Positions 1 to 6,701 of a DNA stretch of 42,195 nt are shown piece by piece. The notes under the pieces are model-generated. The model saw only the letters and a program-made list of their open reading frames with translations. It made no database searches and had not been told where the DNA came from. Every line of letters begins with the position of its first letter. The stretch's first letter is position 1. Source of the stretch: a virus; IMG/VR virus record IMGVR_UViG_3300020187_000070, positions 1 to 42,195 of that record; one strand, given 5' to 3'. The position numbers and the translations under genes are program-made.

Positions 1-606
1 CTGCACGCACACAAGTTAATGCGTAAGACTTGGCAAGGTATGCCTTCTAAGGAAGATATTGGTGGTGATAAATGGAATCAAATAGCAGATCATTGTAATA
101 GTAATTACTTTCACATTGATATGGAGCGTTATACATTAGAGTCTGTTCTAAAGAAAGGAGCTGAGCTAGTTAAACGTAAAGGTATTAAATGCTTAGTTAT
201 TGATCCATTTAATAAGGTTAGAGACGTAGACTGTAAAACAGAAGACGTTAATAGATATACTATGGAATACTTAAGCAAGATTGAAATCTTTGCTAAAAAG
301 TATGATGTACTTGTATTTATTGTAGCGCATCCAACTAAAATGTATAAAGACAAGGATGGTAAGATTGAAGAGCCAACTATGTATAACATTAAAGGTGGTG
401 GTGAATGGTACGATGCTTCTTATCATGGTTTATTAGTTCACAGAGACTACGAAGCTAAGACCGTTAAATGTAAAGTTCTTAAAGTTAAGTTTCAAAACTT
501 AGGTGAAAATGGAGCTGAGTCACATTTTAAATGGGAACCAAGGTCAGGATGCTTTATACCTCATGAACCCTTAGATATATCAACTGAAAAAATGCCTTGG
601 GAATAA
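1..606 (+). CDS. Replicative DNA helicase (T7 gp4/Twinkle/DnaB type), C-terminal part
   Basis: The frame is open from the first base, so this is the 3' end of a gene that begins outside the window; the first Met is at 19. What remains looks like the C-terminal half of a RecA-fold hexameric replicative helicase. A Walker B-like strand (LVIDPFNKV) lies about 60 residues after the first Met, followed by a VFIVAHPTKM strand of the H3 type, and then a glycine-rich segment (GGGEWYDASYHGLLVHRD) resembling the H4/arginine-finger region. The Walker A part and any primase domain would lie upstream of the window. It would unwind the phage replication fork. It heads the visible part of a nucleotide-metabolism operon and is followed without a gap by the next gene (TAA directly followed by ATG). 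The family call is from motifs and context; whether a primase is fused cannot be seen. Confidence 0.8.
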   Translation: MHAHKLMRKTWQGMPSKEDIGGDKWNQIADHCNSNYFHIDMERYTLESVLKKGAELVKRKGIKCLVIDPFNKVRDVDCKTEDVNRYTMEYLSKIEIFAKKYDVLVFIVAHPTKMYKDKDGKIEEPTMYNIKGGGEWYDASYHGLLVHRDYEAKTVKCKVLKVKFQNLGENGAESHFKWEPRSGCFIPHEPLDISTEKMPWE

Positions 607-861
607 ATGGCTAAAAGAAGGTCTCCATGGGATATGGGTGAGTATACTGCAACTAAAGACGAGGTTGAAGCTATGATATGGTGTATAAGAAATAAAATAT
701 ATATCGCACCTGTAGCAGTAAGAGAAGCTAAATGGACTATAGAGATATTAAATAATGGTGTATCAAACACAGATCCTAAAGACTATAAGAAAGTAGATAT
801 ATGGATGAAAATGTATGAGTACTATAAATATTATAAAGATAAGTATGAAAAAAAGATTTAA
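607..861 (+). CDS. Small conserved-looking phage protein, unknown function
   Basis: This is an 84-residue protein starting directly after the helicase stop codon, so it is probably translationally coupled. It is rich in Lys, Tyr, Trp and Met, with a long helical centre (EAMIWCIRNKIYIAPVAVRE) and a Tyr/Lys-rich C-terminus (YEYYKYYKDKYEKKI). No signal peptide, membrane span or catalytic motif is apparent. Its last 17 bases overlap the start of the synthase-like gene. The position between helicase and nucleotide enzymes suggests a replication or nucleotide-related accessory role, but that is only context. I do not recognise the family by function. Confidence 0.75.
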   Translation: MAKRRSPWDMGEYTATKDEVEAMIWCIRNKIYIAPVAVREAKWTIEILNNGVSNTDPKDYKKVDIWMKMYEYYKYYKDKYEKKI

Positions 862-1486
862 TAACGCAAACGAAGCTTATGAAGCTGTGTTAGATGAAAT
901 ATTACAAGAAGGTATAGACTTTGGTGATACTAAAGCTATATTTAACTGTGGTTTTTACATAGACAAACCTTCAGACAAAGCTATAACAAACACTGAGCGT
1001 AGGTGGAATCAAAAATATGCGGCTGCTGAGTGGTCTTGGTATCTGTCTGGTGATCCTAGTGTTGACAAACTAGCTGAACTGTATGGTAAGGTACCACCTA
1101 TATGGGAACGTATGACTGATGAAAATGGTGAAGTTAATTCTAATTACGGTTACCAATGGCAAAGAAGTAACCAATTAAGTTACGTGGTTAATAAACTAAG
1201 AGATAATCCAGATACTAGGCATGCTGCTATAAGTATATACGATGCTAAAGAGCATCCGCAATATGGTAATGACACACCGTGTACTTATGCTATACAGTTT
1301 TCGATTATAGACAAAAAGCTTTGTATGTCTGTCTATATGCGTTCTAATGACATCTGGTACGGTTTCTGTAATGATCAGTATCAATTTGCATCATTGCAAC
1401 AGATGGTTGCAGATATGTTACATATCGAGACGGGTTGGTATTACCACCACGCACACAATATGCACTTATATAAAAATAAACTATAA
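845..1486 (+). CDS. Thymidylate synthase-fold enzyme, possible dCMP hydroxymethylase
   Basis: The 213-residue product has the fold's landmarks: Glu62 in AAEWSWYLSGD (E. coli ThyA Glu58), the IW...YGxQW block near 86-105, NPDTRH at 121-126 (ThyA DPDSRR), catalytic Cys146 in DTPCTYAIQF, the RSND motif at 166-169, and HLY at 207-209. From Cys146 to HLY the spacing equals that of E. coli ThyA. The residue matching ThyA Asn177, which selects dUMP, is Asp177 here (YGFCNDQYQF). T4 dCMP hydroxymethylase has the same Asn-to-Asp change. It also lacks ThyA's phosphate-binding Arg21 loop, has His in place of Arg127, and stops about 50 residues early, so the folate-closing C-terminus is missing. I chose the ATG at 845 because an upstream in-frame ATG at 815 adds ten residues that fit nothing in the family. 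It could instead be a degenerate thymidylate synthase. The fold is confident; the substrate is inferred. Confidence 0.85.
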   Translation: MKKRFNNANEAYEAVLDEILQEGIDFGDTKAIFNCGFYIDKPSDKAITNTERRWNQKYAAAEWSWYLSGDPSVDKLAELYGKVPPIWERMTDENGEVNSNYGYQWQRSNQLSYVVNKLRDNPDTRHAAISIYDAKEHPQYGNDTPCTYAIQFSIIDKKLCMSVYMRSNDIWYGFCNDQYQFASLQQMVADMLHIETGWYYHHAHNMHLYKNKL

Positions 1487-1490
1487 AAAT

Positions 1491-2279
1491 ATGTATTATT
1501 TATACCACATACCAGGTAAAAAAATAGGGGTTACACGTAATCTTAATAAAAGAGTTACCCTTATGCAAGGCTATAAGGAGGGTGAGTATGAAGTTCTTGA
1601 GCAGTCAGAAGATATAGATTATGTATCTAACCGCGAAATAGAGCTTCAACAGTCTTATGGCTATAAGAAAGATAGAACACTTTATAAAAATCTATTCAAA
1701 TTAAATATGAAAATTAATCCAACAGAACAAACAAGTACATTTCCAGTTCCAGTTAATAAGTTAAAAGGACATCTTATGGATAACATAGGATTAAAATGGA
1801 AAACACCACAAGGTTATGATTTTGAAATAACAAAAGATAATGTACCTTGGATAATCAAAAACGCAATTACCTCGATGTATAATGACAATCGAAGCTATAT
1901 TTACAACAAGGCTTTCTATGAAGCCTTTTTTAGTCCAAAAGATACAACCAACTCTACATATCCAGAGAAATTGTACTCTTATCAAGATCAGTTTGAGTTA
2001 ATAAGAGAATGGGCTACTGATAAGGGAATATATAAATCAGGTGATGCTAGAACTCAGTATGTTAAACTTATGGAAGAGGCTGGTGAGCTTGCTCAAGCTA
2101 TATTAAAAAACGACGAGCCTGAAGTAATTGATGCTATTGGCGACATGGTTGTTGTATTAACAAACCTAGCTAAATTAAGAGGCCATAATATAGAAGACTG
2201 TATAAGTAGCGCTTATGATGTTATAAAATCTAGGCAAGGTAAAATGATTAATGGAACATTTGTAAAGCAGACATTATAA
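1491..2279 (+). CDS. GIY-YIG-like domain fused to MazG-type NTP pyrophosphohydrolase
   Basis: The product is 262 residues if translation starts at the ATG at 1491, five bases after the previous stop; the frame is open further upstream but only over the synthase gene. The N-terminus (YYLYHIPGK, then KIGVTRNLNKRV, then a conserved Glu in NREIELQ) looks like a compact GIY-YIG-like domain, though the catalytic set is incomplete. A linker of about 90 residues follows. The C-terminal third is a MazG-like all-alpha NTP pyrophosphatase, with EEAGE at 195-199 and a second acidic motif EVIDAIGD at 211-218; these would bind Mg and hydrolyse (d)NTP to (d)NMP plus pyrophosphate. Context suggests cleaning or tuning dNTP pools, for example removing dCTP to feed the neighbouring synthase-like enzyme. 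The MazG call is strong and the GIY-YIG call moderate. The role of the fusion is unknown. Confidence 0.82.
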   Translation: MYYLYHIPGKKIGVTRNLNKRVTLMQGYKEGEYEVLEQSEDIDYVSNREIELQQSYGYKKDRTLYKNLFKLNMKINPTEQTSTFPVPVNKLKGHLMDNIGLKWKTPQGYDFEITKDNVPWIIKNAITSMYNDNRSYIYNKAFYEAFFSPKDTTNSTYPEKLYSYQDQFELIREWATDKGIYKSGDARTQYVKLMEEAGELAQAILKNDEPEVIDAIGDMVVVLTNLAKLRGHNIEDCISSAYDVIKSRQGKMINGTFVKQTL

Positions 2280-2572
2280 TGAGAATAAAAACAGAAGATA
2301 AGATAGTTCAGAAAGTACTAGCTAAAATGGATCAACGTAGTTTAATAGGTCAAAAAAAGTATGGCGCTACAATGATGCAAGAGATAGAGGGTCAAGAAAA
2401 AGATCTTGATAGGTTTTTAGTTGATGTTCAAGAAGAGTTAATGGATGCTTTATTATATATTGAAGCTGCAAGACGTTGTTTGACTGATGAGATAGAAGAG
2501 GTTATGATTAACCGAATGGATGTTATAGGTCAAAACGGTAACACTGGTAAACATTATGAAGAAAACTTATAA
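2279..2572 (+). CDS. MazG-like (all-alpha NTP pyrophosphohydrolase-like) small protein
   Basis: This 97-residue protein starts in a TAATG overlap with the MazG fusion, so the two are almost certainly co-translated. It has the pattern of small phage pyrophosphohydrolase-like proteins: KMDQRS..GQKKYG near residues 16-29 and then a helix with FLVDVQEELMDALLYIEAARR. The EExxDAxxY stretch resembles half of the metal-binding helix pair of all-alpha NTP pyrophosphatases; the second acidic motif is not clear, so activity may require oligomerisation or be lost. With its neighbour it makes two pyrophosphohydrolase-like genes in a row. T4 gp56 (dCTPase/dUTPase) belongs to the same broad fold class, which is relevant given the synthase-like gene upstream. 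Family membership is moderately sure; the substrate is unknown. Confidence 0.65.
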   Translation: MRIKTEDKIVQKVLAKMDQRSLIGQKKYGATMMQEIEGQEKDLDRFLVDVQEELMDALLYIEAARRCLTDEIEEVMINRMDVIGQNGNTGKHYEENL

Positions 2573-3014
2573 AAGAAAAAGCGGTAAACGTGGTCCAGTA
2601 AGAGCAAGGAAGGTATCGTACGACGGTATCGACTTTGCCTCAGGGCTTGAAAAGTATATGTATATTGCTTTGAGAAAAGCAAGAATAAAAACAAAGTACG
2701 AGGGAGAGACATTTGTTTTATTAAGTGGCTTTCATTTTGAAAACGAAGTTTATGAAAGGCAAGCAAACGGAAAAGGTGATTACAAAAACAGAGGATGCAA
2801 ACGTATTCTACCTATAAAATACACACCTGATTTTATTGGTGATGATTTTATAATTGAAACAAAAGGTAGAGCAAATGAGTCATTTCCTATGCGATGGAAA
2901 ATGTTTAAACTACTAGTATCTAGGCAGTTTCCTGGACATACATTATACAAACCACAAAACCAAAAAGAATGCGACGAGACAGTAAGGTTAATCCTTTCGA
3001 AGCAAAAAGGATAG
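2556..3014 (+). CDS. T7 endonuclease I-like Holliday junction resolvase
   Basis: The 152-residue product matches T7 gp3 (endonuclease I) in motif order. Glu32 sits in SGLEKYMYIAL (T7 has TGLEDKVSKQL), followed by a KY-E segment, then YTPDF with Asp92, then FIIETKG with Glu101 and Lys103. This is the PD-(D/E)xK nuclease core; T7 residues Glu20, Asp55, Glu65 and Lys67 are the equivalents. The enzyme would cut branched DNA and junctions during replication, recombination and host DNA breakdown, and resolve concatemers before packaging. The N-terminal 20 residues are very basic, fitting DNA binding. The start overlaps the previous gene by 17 bases. About 30 residues between the first helix and the YTPDF strand look like an insertion relative to T7. 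Confidence 0.85.
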   Translation: MKKTYKRKSGKRGPVRARKVSYDGIDFASGLEKYMYIALRKARIKTKYEGETFVLLSGFHFENEVYERQANGKGDYKNRGCKRILPIKYTPDFIGDDFIIETKGRANESFPMRWKMFKLLVSRQFPGHTLYKPQNQKECDETVRLILSKQKG

Positions 3015-3139
3015 CTAAACAAAAATACGCTGAGCGGCAAATTGACAAGTGGGTTAAATGGAGCTGGGAGGTAAAAGGTAGAGTAAGATCAACAGATATA
3101 GAACAATTACATAAAAGATACAATATAATATGCACATGA
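2969..3139 (+). CDS. Tiny basic protein, unknown function
   Basis: A 56-residue frame starts at an ATG inside the last 46 bases of the endonuclease gene and ends in an ATGA overlap with the next tiny gene. It covers the otherwise empty stretch after 3014. The product is basic and Trp-rich in its centre (RQIDKWVKWSWEVKGRVRS) and ends with KRYNIICT. Coding support comes from the gap-filling position, the ATGA coupling and the absence of any other frame here, not from a recognised family. It could be a small nucleic-acid-binding protein, but no function is claimed. Confidence 0.55.
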   Translation: MRRDSKVNPFEAKRIAKQKYAERQIDKWVKWSWEVKGRVRSTDIEQLHKRYNIICT

Positions 3140-3288
3140 AAGATAACGAAAACGAAACAGGCTGGATAATGGAGTTTGGCTTATACCCAGGAGTACTACT
3201 AGGGTTTAGATCTTATGTAGAAGAAGATTTCTCAATACACGTATTTTACATACCATTTCTTGATATATCATTAAAGGTATTCAAGTAA
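3136..3288 (+). CDS. 50-residue phage protein upstream of nrdB, unknown function
   Basis: The frame starts in an ATGA overlap with the preceding tiny gene and ends in a TAATG overlap with nrdB, which is good evidence of a real, translationally coupled gene. The protein has an acidic N-terminus (MKDNENETGW), then short hydrophobic beta-like stretches (LYPGVLLGF, IHVFYIPFLDISLKVF) and no charged catalytic set. It resembles, from memory, a small conserved protein often seen beside phage ribonucleotide reductase or replication genes. Function is unknown; a small all-beta fold or membrane-peripheral protein is plausible. Confidence 0.7.
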   Translation: MKDNENETGWIMEFGLYPGVLLGFRSYVEEDFSIHVFYIPFLDISLKVFK

Positions 3289-4256
3289 TGGGATTATTTG
3301 ATGAGCGCGTAGCGTACAAGCCGTTTGAATATCCTGAGTATTACACAGAAGGGTGGTTAAAGCAAGCACAGGCATTTTGGTTACATACTGAAATATCAAT
3401 GCAAAGCGATATAAAAGACTGGAACGAAAAACTTACAGAAAAAGAAAAACATCTTGTAGGAAATATTTTACTTGGGTTTGCTCAGACAGAATGTGCAGTG
3501 TCCGATTATTGGACTCAGAAAGTTGTTGGGTGGTTTCCTAAACATGAGATACAGCAAATGGCTATGATGTTTGGTTCGCAAGAAACAATACATGCAGTTG
3601 CTTATAGTTACTTAAATGAAACTTTAAAACTAGAAGACTATGAAGCGTTTTTACATGAACCTGCTACAGCAGATAGATTTGATAATCTCGTATCTTATTC
3701 TGGTAACAGTAGAGCTGGTATTGCTAAGTCTATTGCTGTATTTTCTGCATTTGCCGAAGGAGTTTCTTTATATTCTGCTTTTGCGGTACTTTATTCTTTT
3801 CAGCTTAGAAACCTGCTTAAAGGTATTGGGCAACAAATGAAATGGTCAGTAAGAGATGAATCTTTACATAGCAAAATGGGTTGTAAATTATTCAGACATA
3901 TGTGTGAAGAAGACGATCAACTACTACATTTGTGCAGAGAGGATGTTATAAAAGCTGCTGAAACAATGGTTTCTTTAGAAACAAAGTACATTAACAAAAT
4001 GTTTGAAATGGGTGATATAGAAGGTATATCAGCTAATGATCTAAAACATTTTATAAAAAAGAGAGCAAATGAAAAACTTGTTGAACTTGGTTACGTCGAC
4101 TTGGGAAACTACTTCGCATATGACAATAAAGCGGCGAGTAATCTTGATTGGTTTTATCATCTTACCGGGGGCGTCACTCATACTGATTTCTTCGCTATTA
4201 GGCCAACTGATTATTCAAAGGCTAATGAAGGAGAAGACTTTGAAGATATCTGGTAA
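3288..4256 (+). CDS. nrdB: Class I ribonucleotide reductase beta subunit
   Basis: The 322-residue product is the radical-generating small subunit of class I ribonucleotide reductase. Di-metal ligands are visible in order: Glu68 (AQTECAV), Glu99 and His102 with the radical Tyr106 four residues on (QETIHAVAY), Glu157 (FAEGVSLY), and Glu191 with His194 (RDESLH). The C-terminal tail is acidic and ends FEDIW, the type of tail that docks on the alpha subunit. With NrdA, encoded just downstream, it reduces ribonucleotides to deoxyribonucleotides for phage DNA synthesis. A Glu rather than Asp appears to hold the first ligand position. The start overlaps the previous stop (TAATG). GC content is visibly higher in the conserved core than in the small genes around it. 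Confidence 0.97.
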   Translation: MGLFDERVAYKPFEYPEYYTEGWLKQAQAFWLHTEISMQSDIKDWNEKLTEKEKHLVGNILLGFAQTECAVSDYWTQKVVGWFPKHEIQQMAMMFGSQETIHAVAYSYLNETLKLEDYEAFLHEPATADRFDNLVSYSGNSRAGIAKSIAVFSAFAEGVSLYSAFAVLYSFQLRNLLKGIGQQMKWSVRDESLHSKMGCKLFRHMCEEDDQLLHLCREDVIKAAETMVSLETKYINKMFEMGDIEGISANDLKHFIKKRANEKLVELGYVDLGNYFAYDNKAASNLDWFYHLTGGVTHTDFFAIRPTDYSKANEGEDFEDIW

Positions 4257-4294
4257 TTTAAACATAACACAAAAAGAAATAGAAAAACAATTAT

Positions 4295-4534
4295 ATGAAC
4301 GGACAGAAACAGAGTAGATTAGATAACTTAGAAAAACGTATGGCTGCGGCAACAAATGTTATTCAGCAAATAATAAATGAATGTTCTCATTTAAAAGATC
4401 TATCAATAGGTACATTAGAAACAGTTAAAAACATAGAAGGCTATGAACAAGCTATCGAAAAACTTAAAGAAAAAGTGGTTGCAGAATCTGGTAAGGCAGA
4501 AGAGGCTGACACCAGTGGAAAGACTTTCGAGTAG
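4295..4534 (+). CDS. Small coiled-coil protein between nrdB and nrdA, unknown function
   Basis: This is a 79-residue, strongly helical, charged protein with no membrane span. Heptad-like spacing of hydrophobic residues (RLDNLEKRMAAATNVIQQII and later YEQAIEKLKEKVV) suggests a coiled coil. The last residues are acidic (KAEEADTSGKTFE). It lies 38 bases after nrdB and overlaps the following membrane-protein gene. I do not recognise a family. A structural or regulatory partner of the ribonucleotide reductase is only a guess from position. Confidence 0.65.
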   Translation: MNGQKQSRLDNLEKRMAAATNVIQQIINECSHLKDLSIGTLETVKNIEGYEQAIEKLKEKVVAESGKAEEADTSGKTFE

Positions 4535-4721
4535 ATTAGGATATATGGGGACTTCATTTATGATGATGAGTCCTCATTTACTACCCGATAAAGTTGGTAT
4601 GATTACATATGTAATAGCAGGTGCAATATCAATACCTCAAGTATTTGTAGCTAAACAATGGAACTTAGTTGCAGTTAATTTAAACGTAGCAATAGCCTAC
4701 ATAATATTATATTTAACATAA
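4515..4721 (+). CDS. Small membrane protein upstream of nrdA, unknown function
   Basis: Two hydrophobic segments are visible, MITYVIAGAISIPQVFVA and LVAVNLNVAIAYIILYL, after a short basic N-terminus containing ERLSSRLGY. The protein therefore probably crosses the membrane twice. The frame is open back to an ATG at 4443, but that would overlap the upstream gene by 92 bases. I favour the GTG at 4515, with ATG 4545 also possible. The stop overlaps the nrdA ATG (TAATG). Small two-span proteins of this look occur in marine phages beside nucleotide genes as far as I recall, but no function is known to me. It is not an obvious holin, since it is in the early block away from the lysis genes. Confidence 0.6.
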   Translation: MERLSSRLGYMGTSFMMMSPHLLPDKVGMITYVIAGAISIPQVFVAKQWNLVAVNLNVAIAYIILYLT

Positions 4722-6439
4722 TGTGGAACAATGAATGGATCAAAGGAGAAGATTACCCTACGTGGGGTAATACGGACGTATACAAGAAGACTATATCCGG
4801 GGGATATTTATATCACGGAGAAACGCCTAGAGAAGCATACCAAAGAGTCGCTAAAACAGTTGCTCGTAGGTTATATAAGCCTGAAATGGCTGACAAGTTT
4901 TTTGAATACATCTGGAATGGCTGGCTTTGTTTGGCTAGCCCTGTGCTCAGTAACACTGGTACTGACCGCGGTCTTCCTATTAGTTGTTTTGGGATTGATG
5001 TAGCAGATTCAATACAAGATATAGGTAGTAAAAACTTAGAGATGATGCTACTCGCTAAGCACGGCGGTGGAGTTGGTATCGGTATAAATCAAATAAGACC
5101 CGCTGGCGCTAGAATAACAGGTAATGGAACATCAGACGGAGTCGTACCTTTCTGCAAGATATATGACTCAACAATTCTTGCAACTAATCAAGGGAGTGTC
5201 CGTCGTGGAGCTGCCTCAGTTAATATCAACATTGAACATGATGACTTCGAGGAGTGGCTTGAAATCAGGGAACCTAAAGGAGATGTTAACAGACAGTCGC
5301 TTAACCTACATCAGTGCGCAATTGTTGGTGACAAGTTTATGCGTAAGCTTGAACAAGGAGATAAGGGGGCAAGATCTAGATGGAGTAAACTTCTTAGAAA
5401 ACGAAAAGCAACTGGAGAACCGTATATTATGTTTAAAGGGAATGTTAACAAAGCAAATCCAGAAGCATATAAAACAAACGGATTAAAAGTACATATGACT
5501 AACATATGTTCAGAAATAACTTTAACAACAGATGAAAATCACAGTTTTGTTTGCTGTTTATCATCATTAAATTTAGCAAAGTATGAAGAATGGAAAGACA
5601 CAAACCTTATATACGACGCCATATGGTTTCTTGACGGCGTTATGGAGGAGTTTATTCAAAGAGCAAAAGGACTTAGAGGTTTTGAAAACGCCATTCGTTC
5701 TGCTCAAAAAGGACGAGCACTCGGTTTGGGTGTACTCGGATGGCACACGTATCTCCAGGAAAAGAGCGTTCCTTTTGAAGGTTTACTTGCTCAGTTTGAA
5801 ACAAGGAAGATATTTAGCCAAATTAAAATCGAGAGTGAAAGAGCCTCTAGGGATCTTGCTGAAATTTATGGAGAACCTCTTTGGTGTATTGGCACGGGTA
5901 TGCGTAACACTCATCTTAGGGCTATCGCTCCTACTGTCAGTAATAGTAAGCTTAGTGGTAATGTTAGTCCAGGTATTGAGCCGTGGGCAGCAAATGTTTT
6001 TACAGAGCAGAGTGCGAAGGGGACTTTCATTAGGAAGAACCCGACGTTAGTTAAATTATTAAGAAAGCTTAAAATAAACAATAATGAGACGTGGGATAAA
6101 ATATTGGCTGACGGAGGTAGCATACAGGGTATCGATGCTTTGGATAATATTACTGTGGGCCACGACGTTCCAGTTAAAGAAGTTTTTAAAACTTTTAAAG
6201 AGATTAATCAATTAGAATTAGTTAATCAAGCTGGCTTACGCCAACAGTATATAGATCAGTCAGTTAGTTTAAACTTAGCTTTTCCATCTGAGGCTACACC
6301 TAAGTGGTTGAACAAAGTTCACTTTGATGCTTGGAAAAAAGGTGTTAAAACCTTATATTATACACGTACTGAATCTGTATTACGTGGAGATATAGCTCAA
6401 CAAGCGATGAATGAAGATTGCTTGGCTTGCGATGGCTAA
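4721..6439 (+). CDS. nrdA: Class I ribonucleotide reductase alpha (catalytic) subunit
   Basis: The 572-residue product contains the reductase active site: Cys89 in PISCFG and its redox partner in the FVCCLSSLNL segment (Cys278/Cys279), the central Asn261-x-Cys263-x-Glu265 motif (NICSEI) for substrate reduction, a TyrTyr radical-relay pair in LYYTRTES near the end, and a C-terminal Cys pair (CLACDG) that would be reloaded by thioredoxin or glutaredoxin. It is much shorter than E. coli NrdA (761) and lacks the N-terminal ATP-cone, so allosteric shut-off by dATP through that domain should be absent. This is common in viral enzymes and favours high dNTP output. No thioredoxin or glutaredoxin gene is present in the window. 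GC content is raised (near 50 percent locally) through much of 4900-6050 compared with about 25 percent after 6060. Confidence 0.97.
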   Translation: MWNNEWIKGEDYPTWGNTDVYKKTISGGYLYHGETPREAYQRVAKTVARRLYKPEMADKFFEYIWNGWLCLASPVLSNTGTDRGLPISCFGIDVADSIQDIGSKNLEMMLLAKHGGGVGIGINQIRPAGARITGNGTSDGVVPFCKIYDSTILATNQGSVRRGAASVNINIEHDDFEEWLEIREPKGDVNRQSLNLHQCAIVGDKFMRKLEQGDKGARSRWSKLLRKRKATGEPYIMFKGNVNKANPEAYKTNGLKVHMTNICSEITLTTDENHSFVCCLSSLNLAKYEEWKDTNLIYDAIWFLDGVMEEFIQRAKGLRGFENAIRSAQKGRALGLGVLGWHTYLQEKSVPFEGLLAQFETRKIFSQIKIESERASRDLAEIYGEPLWCIGTGMRNTHLRAIAPTVSNSKLSGNVSPGIEPWAANVFTEQSAKGTFIRKNPTLVKLLRKLKINNNETWDKILADGGSIQGIDALDNITVGHDVPVKEVFKTFKEINQLELVNQAGLRQQYIDQSVSLNLAFPSEATPKWLNKVHFDAWKKGVKTLYYTRTESVLRGDIAQQAMNEDCLACDG

Positions 6440-6495
6440 AGGCTAAAAGTCATAACTTTTTAGCACATACAATAACCAAATGCTATACACAATTA

Positions 6496-6526
6496 AAAAA
6501 GGGCTCTCGATATGAGGGCCCTTTTT
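6496..6526. terminator. Bidirectional hairpin terminator between convergent blocks
   Basis: A 12-bp stem (6496-6507 with 6515-6526) with a 7-base loop is flanked by A and T runs: AAAAAGGGC on the left and GCCCTTTTT on the right. One pair is a U-G wobble in + strand RNA and an A-C mismatch in - strand RNA, so it should be stronger for + strand transcripts leaving nrdA. It still provides a run of six T for - strand transcripts leaving the late block. It is the only clear rho-independent-type terminator in the window and sits exactly where the two blocks converge. The surrounding 6440-6569 holds no gene that I can support. Confidence 0.85.
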
Positions 6527-6569
6527 ATTATAGGAATTGCAGGTATGGTACGCCTGATAATCTTTATTC

Positions 6570-6701
6570 CTATTTTTTTACACAGTTATTAACCATTTTT
6601 ATTTTACCGCTCTTAGTTTTTTTACCGCTAGGTGATTTCTTTTTTCCTACTGATTTATAGCCTTTCCAGCAAGTTGCTTTTTTGTACAATGGTGATTTCA
6701 T
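6570..6701 (-). CDS. Tiny lysine-rich protein, unknown function
   Basis: A 43-residue frame begins in an ATGA overlap with the end of the peptidase gene upstream of it on the same strand. About 16 of 43 residues are Lys, with SP and SG motifs recurring (KSPLYKK, KKSPSGKKTKSGK) and two Cys (ATCWKG, NNCVKK). The composition resembles histone-tail or protamine-like peptides and the tiny basic proteins at 36.3-36.7 kb in the same late block. It is the last gene of the late block before the terminator. A role in DNA condensation or in virions is speculation; no family function is known to me. Confidence 0.65.
   Translation of the reverse strand: MKSPLYKKATCWKGYKSVGKKKSPSGKKTKSGKIKMVNNCVKK

Noticed and set aside
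815-844. ATG at 815 as the start of the synthase-like gene
   Set aside because: It would add ten residues unlike the family and increase overlap with the upstream gene from 17 to 47 bases. The ATG at 845 gives a normal N-terminus.
4069-4317. An 82-codon + strand frame overlapping the end of nrdB
   Set aside because: Three quarters lies inside nrdB in another frame. Its hydrophobic stretch mirrors the nrdB codons, and nrdB clearly continues to its own FEDIW end.
6531-6572. An inverted repeat (TAGGAAT ... ATTCCTA) around a smaller stem next to the late-block end
   Set aside because: The stems are short and interrupted with unpaired bases, and no T run follows. The neighbouring 6496-6526 hairpin is the convincing terminator.
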